A stretch of 64,000 bases of DNA from Longimicrobium terrae (GTDB taxonomy: Bacteria > Gemmatimonadota > Gemmatimonadetes > Longimicrobiales > Longimicrobiaceae), in contig NZ_JACHIA010000004.1 in NCBI RefSeq assembly GCF_014202995.1, positions 248,001-312,000 of the forward strand, in the 5' to 3' direction. The position numbers were made by a program, and so were the translations under genes. Position 1 is the first letter of the stretch, and each line of letters starts with the position of its first letter. Under the pieces are notes generated by a model. It saw only the letters and a list, made by a program, of their open reading frames with translations. It was not told the origin of the DNA and did no database searches. Below are positions 57,901 through 64,000 of the stretch, piece after piece.

Positions 57901-60900
57901 CGAGATCGAGGCCCGGCTGGCGGAGCACGGCGGCGTGCGGGAGGCGGTGGTGGTGGCGCGGGAGGAGTCGTCGGGAGAAACGCGCCTGATCGCCTACGTG
58001 GTCGGCGACGAGACGGCCGGAGCGGAGGCGCTGCGTGCGCACCTGGGCGAGCGGCTGCCGGCGTACATGGTTCCCGCTGCGTTCGTGCGGCTGGAGCAGA
58101 TGCCGCTCACCCCCAACGGCAAGCTGGACCGCAAGGCGCTCCCGGCTCCTGAGGACGACGCCTTTGCGCGGCGCGGCTACGAGGCGCCGGCCGGGGAAAC
58201 GGAAGAAGCGCTGGCGGAAATCTGGGCGGACGTGCTGGGCGTGGACCGGGTGAGCCGTTTCGACGACTTCTTTGAGCTGGGCGGCCACTCGCTGCTTGCC
58301 GTGCGGGTGATTTCGCGGGTGCGGCAGGTGCTGGGGGCGGAGATCGCGCTGCGCGAGCTGTTTGCCCTCCCCGTGCTGGCGGATTTTGCGCGGGAGCTGG
58401 AAGCGGCGGCGCACTCCGAGCTGCCGCCCATCGAGCCCGCATCGCGGGAGGGCCGGCTGGCGCTGTCGTTCGCGCAGCAGCGGCTGTGGTTCCTGGAGCA
58501 GCTGGGCAACCTGGGCGGCACGTACCACGTCCAGGCGCCGCTGCGGCTGCGGGGCGCGCTGGACCGCGAGGCCCTGGTTCGCGCGCTGGACGGGATCGTG
58601 GCGCGGCACGAGGCGCTGCGCACGACATTCACCGAGGTGGATGGCGTTCCGGAGCAGCGGATCGCGCCGGCGTCGTCGTCCCGCTTCGCGCTGGTGGAGC
58701 ACGACCTGGCCCTGCGCGGGTCCGACGCCGAACTGGACCTGCGGCTGGCCGAAGAGGCGGATGCGCCGTTCGACCTGGAGCACGGGCCGCTCATCCGCGG
58801 AGCGCTCATCCGCCTGGCCGACGACGACCACGTGCTGCTGATGACGATGCACCACATCGTCAGCGACGGCTGGTCCATGGGCGTGCTGTTTGACGAGCTC
58901 GCCACCCTGTATGCCGCCCATGCGCGGGGCGCGGAGGCGCACCTTCCCGAGCTGCCGGTTCAGTACGCGGACTACGCGGCGTGGCAGCGGCGCTGGGTGG
59001 AGGGCGACGTGCTGCGGGCGCAGGGAGACTACTGGGCCCAGACGCTGGGCGGCGCGCCGGAACTGCTGGAGCTGCCCACGGACCATCCGCGGCCCGCGCA
59101 GGTGGACCACGCGGGGGCGCTGCTGGTGGTGGATCTGGACGAGGAGCTGACGGCGGCGCTCAAGGCACTGTCGCGGCGGCATGGGACCACGCTGTTCATC
59201 ACCCTCCTCGCCGGATGGGCCGTGGTGCTGAGCCGGCTCGCGGGGCGGGGCGACGTGGTGATCGGCACGCCGGCGGCCAACCGCGGGCGGCGGGAGATCG
59301 AGGGGCTGATCGGCTTCTTCGTCAACACGCTGGCGCTGCGCGTGGAGCTGTCCGACGGGCCCACGGTGGCGCAGCTGCTGGCGCGGGTAAAGGAGCGGGC
59401 CCTGGGCGCGCAGCACCACCAGGACATCCCCTTTGAGCAGGTGGTGGAGCGGGTGGATCCGGCGCGCAGCCTGTCGCACGCCCCGCTGTTCCAGGCGATG
59501 TTCACCTGGCAGGACATGCAGCGCGGCGGCGGTCTTTCGCTCCCCGGGCTCCAGGTCGGCCGGGTGGGCGCGCCTTCCTCGCAGGTGCAGGCCAAGGTGG
59601 ACCTGTCGCTGGCGCTGCGTGCGACGGAAGACCGGATCGTGGGAAGCGTGACGTACGCGACGGCGCTCTTCGATCAGGAAACGGTGGAGCGGTGGGCGGG
59701 CTACCTGCGGCGCGTGCTCCAGGAGATGGCCGCCGACGATCGTGTGAGCGTGGACCGGCTGGCGCTGCTGTCCGCGGACGAGCGCTCCCGGCTGGTGAAC
59801 GAGTGGAACCGGACGGAGGCGGACTACCCGCGCGACGCCTGCGTCCATGAGCTGTTCGAGCAGCAGGCGGAGCGCACGCCGGACGCCGAGGCGGTGGTCT
59901 GGGAGGGCGAGAGCCTGACCTATGCGGAGCTGAACGCGCGGGCCAACCGCTTGGCGCACCACCTCCGCGCGCTGGGCGTGGGACCGGACGTGCGGGTGGC
60001 GATCTGCGTGGAGCGCAGCCTGGAGCTGCTGGTCGGCCTGCTGGGCATCCTCAAGGCCGGCGGCGCGTACGTGGCGCTGGACCCCGACCTGCCCGACGAG
60101 CGGCTGCGGACCATGCTGGAGGACAGTCGTCCGGCCGTGCTGCTGGCCAACGCGTCGCTCGCGGTGCGGCTGGGCGGAATGGACGTTCCCGTGCTCGCCG
60201 TGGACGCGGACGCGGATCGGTGGTCGGCGCTGCCGGACACCAACCCGGAGGGCGTGGGCGTGGGGCCGGACCACCTGGTGTACGTGATCTACACCTCGGG
60301 CTCCACGGGCCGCCCCAAGGGGGTGATGAACATCCACCGCAACGTGGTCAACCGCATCGCGGGCATCCAGCTCCGCTGGCAGCTCGCGGCGGGCGAGTCG
60401 GTGCTGCAGAACGCGTCGCTCAGCTTCGACGTTTCGGCGTACGAGCTGTTCTGGCCGCTGATGCTGGGCGCCCGCGTGGTGATGACGCGCCCGGACGGCC
60501 ACCGCGATCCGGCGTACCTGGTGGAACTGATCCGGCGCTACGGGATCGGGACGGCCAGCTTCGTCCCTTCGTCGCTGCAGCTGTTTCTGGAAGAGCCGGG
60601 GGTGGAGGAGTGCACGTCGCTGGTGCGCGTGCCGTGCGGCGGTGAGGCGCTTCCGCCCGCGCTGGTGCGGCGCCTGTACGAGCGGCTTCCGCGGGCCACG
60701 CTGTACAACCGCTACGGCCCGTCCGAGGCCGCCACGGCGGTGGCGGGACCGGTGCGGGTGGCGGAGGAGATGAACGGCCCGGTGCCCATCGGCCGGCCCA
60801 TGCCCAACGCGCGCGCCTACCTGCTGGACCGGGCGGGCGAGCCGGTGCCGGCGGGGGTGGCGGGCGAGCTGTGCATCGGGGGCGACGGGGTGGGCCGCGG

Positions 60901-63900
60901 CTACCTGGACCGTCCGGCAATGACGGCGGAGCGCTTCGTCCCCGACCCGTTCTCCGGCCAGGCGGGCGCGCGCATGTACCGCACGGGCGACCTGTCGCGG
61001 TGGCTGCCGGACGGGACCATCGCGTACCTGGGGCGGACGGACTTTCAGGTCAAGGTGCGCGGCTTCCGCATTGAGCCGGGCGAGATCGAGGCGCGGCTGC
61101 GGGAGCACCCGGGCGTGCGCGAGGCCGTGGTGCTGGTGCGCGAGGACGCGCCGGGCGACCGGCGGCTGGTGGCGTACGTGGTGGCCGACGAGACGGCGGG
61201 CGCGGAGGTGCTGCGGGCGCACCTGGGGCAGACGCTGCCGGAGTACATGGTGCCCGGGGCGTACGTGCGGCTGGAGCGGCTTCCGCTTTCGCCCAACGGC
61301 AAGCTGGACCGCCCCGCGCTCCCCGCGCCCGAGGGGGACGCGTACGCGTCGCGGGAGTACGAGGCGCCCGTGGGTGAGACGGAAACGGCGCTGGCGGAGA
61401 TCTGGGCCGAGGTGCTGGGCGTGGAGCGGGTGGGGCGGCACGACGGCTTCTTTGAGCTGGGCGGGCACTCGCTGCTGGTGGTGCGGGTGATCGCGCGCAT
61501 GCGGCAGCGTGGGCTGCACGCCGAGGTGCGGGCGGTGTTCACCGCGCCCACGCTGGCCGCGCTGGCGGCGGAAGTGGGGGGCGAGTCCGCCGAGGTGGCG
61601 GTGCCGGCCAACGCGATCCCGGCCGGGTGCACCCGCATCGTGCCGGAGATGCTGCCGCTGGTGTCGCTGGAGCAGGCGGAGATCGACGCGGTGGTGGCGG
61701 GCGTGGAGGGCGGGGCGGGGAACGTACAGGACATCTACCCGCTGGCGCCGCTGCAGGAGGGAATCCTGTTCCACCACCTGATGACCACCGAGGGCGATCC
61801 GTACCTGCTGGCCACGCTGTACAGCTACGGGAGCCGGGCCGAGCTGGACCGCTACCTGGGCGCGCTGCAGGCGGTGATGGACCGGCACGACGTCCTGCGC
61901 ACGGCCGTGGTGTGGGAGGGAGTGCGCGAGCCGGTGCAGGTGGTGTGGCGCGAGGCCCGGCTCGTGGTGGACGAGGTGGAGCTTGATCCGGCGGACGGGG
62001 ACGCGATTGACGGGGACGCGGCGGACGGGAACGCGGCGGAGCGGCTGTACGCGCGGTTTGATCCGCGGCACCACAGGATCGACGTGCGGCACGCCCCGCT
62101 GATGCGGGCCCACGTGGCCCATGACGCGGCGGGCGGGCGCTGGCTGCTGATGATCCTGCGTCACCACCTGATCAGCGACCACACGACGCTGGAAGTGATG
62201 CAGACGGAGATCGATGCGCACCTGGCCGGGCGCGCGCACCTGCTGCCCGCGCCGGTGCCGTTCCGCAACCTGGTGGCGCAGGCGCAGCTGGGGGTGAGCG
62301 GCGAGGAGCACCGGGCGTTCTTCGCGGAGATGCTGGGCGACGTGGACGAGCCCACGGCGCCGTTCGGGCTGCGGGACGCGCGCGGCGACGGGTCCGGAAT
62401 GGACGTGGGGCGGATGTGGGTGGAGGCGGGGCTGGCGGCCCGGCTGCGGCGGCGTGCGCGGGCGCTGGGGGTGAGCGCGGCCACGCTGTGCCACGTGGCG
62501 TGGGCGCAGGTGCTGGCCCGCGTGTCGGGGCGCGATGACGTGGTGTTCGGCACGCTGCTGCTGGGCCGCATGACGGGCGGGGAGAACGCCGAGCGGATGA
62601 TGGGGCCGTTCATCAACACGCTCCCGATCCGGGTGCGGCTGGGGAGCACGGGGGCGGAGGCGGCCGTGCGGCAGACGCACGCGCTGCTCACGCGGCTGCT
62701 GCGCCACGAGCACGCCCCGCTGTCGCTGGCGCAGCGGTGCAGCGGCGTGGAGGCACCGGCCCCGCTCTTTACCTCGCTGCTGAACTACCGCCACAGCGCG
62801 GCGGCGACCCCCTCAGGCTCGGCAGCGGCCGGGGTGGACGCGCCACAGGACGGGGTGCGGCGGCTGCGGGCGGAGGAGCGGTCCAACTACCCGCTCACGC
62901 TGAACGTGGACGACCTGGGCGGCGCCATGGGTCTCACGGCCAAGATCCGGGCGCAGGGCGAGGCGGGCCGGGTGTGCGCCATGATGCACACCGCGCTGGA
63001 GGGGCTGGTGGAGGCGCTGGAGCGCGCGCCCGGGCGGCCGGTGGGGAGCATTGAGGTGCTGCCGGCGGAGGAGCGGGCGCGGGTGGTGGTGGAGTGGAAC
63101 GCCACCGGTGCGCCGTTCCCGCGCGAGGCGTGCGTACACCAGCTGTTCGAGGCGCAGGTGGAGCGCACGCCGGACGTGGTGGCGGTCACCGGGGCGGACG
63201 GGACGCTCACCTACGCCGAGCTGAACGCCCGCGCCAACCGCCTGGCCCACCACCTGATCGGGCTGGGCGTGGGGCCCGACGTGCTGGTGGGCGTGTGCAC
63301 GGAGCGGGGGATGGAGATGGCGGTGGGGCTGCTGGCCGTGCTCAAGGCCGGCGGCGCGTACGTGCCGCTGGACCCGGACTATCCGGCGGACCGGCTGCGC
63401 TTCATGGTGGAGGACAGCAATCCCGCCGCGGTGCTGGCATCCGGCGTCCCCGAGGCGCTGGTGGCGGGGCTGATGGGCGAGACCGGGATTCCCGTCATCC
63501 GCCTGGAAACGGACGCGGATGCCTGGGCGGACCGGCCAGACACCAACCCGGCGCGGGCGGATGTCCATCCCGGCCACCTCGTTTACGTCATCTACACCTC
63601 CGGATCGACCGGCAGGCCCAAGGGGGTGATGAACCACCACGGCTGCCTGGTGAACCGGCTGGCGTGGGGCGCGCGGGCGTGGAACCTGGGCGCGGACGAC
63701 GTGGTGCTGTGCAAGACCTCGCTCAGCTTCGACGGGCACATCCGCGAACTCTTTCTGCCGTGGAGCGTGGGCGCGCGGGTGGTGATGGCGCGCCCCGGCG
63801 GTCACAAGGATCCGGACTACCTGCTGCACGCCATTCACGACGGCGGCATCACCATGGTGAACCTCAACGGTTCTCTGCTGATGGTGATGCTGGAGCATCC

Positions 63901-64000
63901 GAGCATCGATCTGGCCGCGGGGCTGCGGCAGATGCTGGTGGGCGGCGAATCCTTCTCCGGCACCGGCCTGCTCCGGTTCCTGGAGCGCCTGCCGGGGACG
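54992..64000 (+). CDS. Non-ribosomal peptide synthetase, partial (TubC-E/C-A-PCP-C-A-PCP-E/C-A...)
   Basis: A partial NRPS; 3003 codons are visible and the frame stays open to the window end. Domains in order: TubC-type docking (about 21-74); dual epimerisation/condensation domain 1 with HHLMTTEGD (127-135) and HHLISDH (247-253); A1 (about 568-1050; [26 protein letters not shown]); carrier 1 (Ser1100 in LGGHSLL). Then condensation 2 with HHIVSDG (1287-1293), A2 (about 1618-2080) and carrier 2 (Ser2160). Then dual domain 3 with HHLMTTEGD (2261-2269) and HHLISDH from 2391, and A3 (from about 2717). The A1 specificity residues read DAWFLGNVVK, the leucine code. A2 reads roughly DVYFPGRTA(K), with no specificity I recognise. 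No epimerase or thioesterase domain is visible yet. Confidence 0.95.
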   Translation, partial: MSTATNELSPAPGVISAPPHMSISELLDQLRDRGIVLACEGDELLVRSMKRALDAPLVDALRAHKPALRELVRSGGYAAAMVAPPRPPLVELTEAENEAIAAGVPGGADNVQDVYPLAPLQEGILFHHLMTTEGDPYLLGTLHGFESRADLDGYLGALQSVMDRHDILRTAVVWEGLAEPLQVVWKKARLEVEEVQLDPAGGDAGAQLYARFDPRHHRMDVRRAPLIRAHVAADAANGRWLLLLLRHHLISDHATLEVLQSEIEAHLAGRADTLPAALPFRDFVAQARTGVSPEEHHAFFAQMLGDVEEPTAPFGVLDVRGDGSAMREARLEVDAPLAARLRERARALGVSAASVFHVAWAQVLGRASGRDDVVFGTLLFGRMHGGEGTARVMGPFINTLPIRVRLGAVGAETAVRQAQTVLAGLLRHEHASLALAQRCSRVEAPAPLFTTLLNYRHSARKTGAHATPAPAADVTRMIYAEERTNYPLALSVDDLGEGFRLKGQVMHASLDPERVCGFMHRALEGLVQALETAPGRAVGSIEVLPEAERAQVLRGWNQTEADYPAGVCIHELFQARAAEAPDAVAVVCEGEQLTYGELNARANRLAHHLRALGVSPDARVAVCMERSPELMVALLGVLKAGGAYVPMDPAYPAERLAYLLSDSAPAAVLTQRGLRDRAGSTDAPVLELDAAAPAWADQPATDPERGGLTPAHLAYVIYTSGSTGRPKGVMVAHASLVNLVHWHREAFGVGPGSRSSSVASLGFDAAAWEIWPTLAGGGVLAMPGRDRVDPEAILDWWDGQALDVSFLPTPMAEYAFSRGVPEGGPRTLLVGGDRLRRVPEGPVPFQLVNNYGPTETTVVATSGLVETAETPGIGRPIANTRVYVLDARGEPAPFGVAGELYIGGVQVARGYLGRPDQTAERFVADPYGGEPGARLYRTGDLCRWTADGTLEFVGRVDHQVKVRGFRIDPGEIEARLAEHGGVREAVVVAREESSGETRLIAYVVGDETAGAEALRAHLGERLPAYMVPAAFVRLEQMPLTPNGKLDRKALPAPEDDAFARRGYEAPAGETEEALAEIWADVLGVDRVSRFDDFFELGGHSLLAVRVISRVRQVLGAEIALRELFALPVLADFARELEAAAHSELPPIEPASREGRLALSFAQQRLWFLEQLGNLGGTYHVQAPLRLRGALDREALVRALDGIVARHEALRTTFTEVDGVPEQRIAPASSSRFALVEHDLALRGSDAELDLRLAEEADAPFDLEHGPLIRGALIRLADDDHVLLMTMHHIVSDGWSMGVLFDELATLYAAHARGAEAHLPELPVQYADYAAWQRRWVEGDVLRAQGDYWAQTLGGAPELLELPTDHPRPAQVDHAGALLVVDLDEELTAALKALSRRHGTTLFITLLAGWAVVLSRLAGRGDVVIGTPAANRGRREIEGLIGFFVNTLALRVELSDGPTVAQLLARVKERALGAQHHQDIPFEQVVERVDPARSLSHAPLFQAMFTWQDMQRGGGLSLPGLQVGRVGAPSSQVQAKVDLSLALRATEDRIVGSVTYATALFDQETVERWAGYLRRVLQEMAADDRVSVDRLALLSADERSRLVNEWNRTEADYPRDACVHELFEQQAERTPDAEAVVWEGESLTYAELNARANRLAHHLRALGVGPDVRVAICVERSLELLVGLLGILKAGGAYVALDPDLPDERLRTMLEDSRPAVLLANASLAVRLGGMDVPVLAVDADADRWSALPDTNPEGVGVGPDHLVYVIYTSGSTGRPKGVMNIHRNVVNRIAGIQLRWQLAAGESVLQNASLSFDVSAYELFWPLMLGARVVMTRPDGHRDPAYLVELIRRYGIGTASFVPSSLQLFLEEPGVEECTSLVRVPCGGEALPPALVRRLYERLPRATLYNRYGPSEAATAVAGPVRVAEEMNGPVPIGRPMPNARAYLLDRAGEPVPAGVAGELCIGGDGVGRGYLDRPAMTAERFVPDPFSGQAGARMYRTGDLSRWLPDGTIAYLGRTDFQVKVRGFRIEPGEIEARLREHPGVREAVVLVREDAPGDRRLVAYVVADETAGAEVLRAHLGQTLPEYMVPGAYVRLERLPLSPNGKLDRPALPAPEGDAYASREYEAPVGETETALAEIWAEVLGVERVGRHDGFFELGGHSLLVVRVIARMRQRGLHAEVRAVFTAPTLAALAAEVGGESAEVAVPANAIPAGCTRIVPEMLPLVSLEQAEIDAVVAGVEGGAGNVQDIYPLAPLQEGILFHHLMTTEGDPYLLATLYSYGSRAELDRYLGALQAVMDRHDVLRTAVVWEGVREPVQVVWREARLVVDEVELDPADGDAIDGDAADGNAAERLYARFDPRHHRIDVRHAPLMRAHVAHDAAGGRWLLMILRHHLISDHTTLEVMQTEIDAHLAGRAHLLPAPVPFRNLVAQAQLGVSGEEHRAFFAEMLGDVDEPTAPFGLRDARGDGSGMDVGRMWVEAGLAARLRRRARALGVSAATLCHVAWAQVLARVSGRDDVVFGTLLLGRMTGGENAERMMGPFINTLPIRVRLGSTGAEAAVRQTHALLTRLLRHEHAPLSLAQRCSGVEAPAPLFTSLLNYRHSAAATPSGSAAAGVDAPQDGVRRLRAEERSNYPLTLNVDDLGGAMGLTAKIRAQGEAGRVCAMMHTALEGLVEALERAPGRPVGSIEVLPAEERARVVVEWNATGAPFPREACVHQLFEAQVERTPDVVAVTGADGTLTYAELNARANRLAHHLIGLGVGPDVLVGVCTERGMEMAVGLLAVLKAGGAYVPLDPDYPADRLRFMVEDSNPAAVLASGVPEALVAGLMGETGIPVIRLETDADAWADRPDTNPARADVHPGHLVYVIYTSGSTGRPKGVMNHHGCLVNRLAWGARAWNLGADDVVLCKTSLSFDGHIRELFLPWSVGARVVMARPGGHKDPDYLLHAIHDGGITMVNLNGSLLMVMLEHPSIDLAAGLRQMLVGGESFSGTGLLRFLERLPGT

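Noticed and set aside
57254-62794. A very long open frame (over 1800 codons) on the minus strand inside the NRPS
   Set aside because: It is antisense to conserved NRPS domains, rich in His, Arg and Gln with no domain pattern, and results from high third-position GC in the real gene.

Overview
The window is very GC-rich DNA with dense, translationally coupled operons (many ATGA or GTGA stop/start overlaps), lipoprotein and signal-peptide genes of a diderm cell, and a large NRPS. This gene style fits a Longimicrobium-like Gemmatimonadota bacterium. That placement is an inference from gene content and composition; no marker gene was compared.

Layout. (1) 1-6804: six same-strand genes with overlapping ends, encoding a possible PATAN/TPR-like protein, an AAA-partner-like protein, a membrane-anchored proline-rich protein, an outer-membrane barrel and two TPR-like proteins; an uncharacterised envelope operon. 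(2) 6805-10320: a lower-GC island with an Ig-like secreted protein, a four-helix membrane protein and a secreted caspase-like peptidase carrying three cysteine-paired repeats. (3) 10321-18087: a PilT ATPase divergent from an operon of an M6-like lipoprotein, an M23 peptidase, a 1364-residue pilin-like protein with seven Ig-like repeats, and a small lipoprotein. (4) 18255-20903: a HEYAH metallopeptidase lipoprotein and an ECF sigma factor. (5) 21572-33341: a ten-gene type IV secretion operon in the order of the Ti-plasmid trb operon (trbB-C-D-E-J-L-F-G-I) followed by a VirD4/TraG coupling protein; no relaxase or integrase is visible.

(6) 33709-38363: a five-gene oxidoreductase/DoxX operon divergent from an HxlR regulator, with a perfect palindromic operator between them. 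(7) 38471-48791: an accessory region with a small membrane protein, an SF2 helicase, a BID/relaxase-tail-like protein, an ietAS pair (subtilisin-like protease plus AAA ATPase), degraded DNA, a helix-turn-helix protein, and the 3' half of a tRNA-Met followed by a terminator. This last piece looks like the attachment-site end of an integrated element. (8) 49794-64000: an M20 peptidase, two PLP aminotransferases and the first 3003 codons of an NRPS that runs off the window.

How the genes may work together: the secretion operon, the orphan BID-like protein, the helicase and ietAS look like parts of one or more mobile elements ending at about 48.79 kb. The NRPS begins with a TubC-type docking domain and a dual epimerisation/condensation domain, so it should receive a peptide or amino acid from another subunit not in view. 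Its first A domain reads as a leucine code. The most unusual items are the secreted caspase trio, the pilin-like protein with Ig repeats, and the relaxase-less Trb apparatus beside a BID-like candidate substrate.
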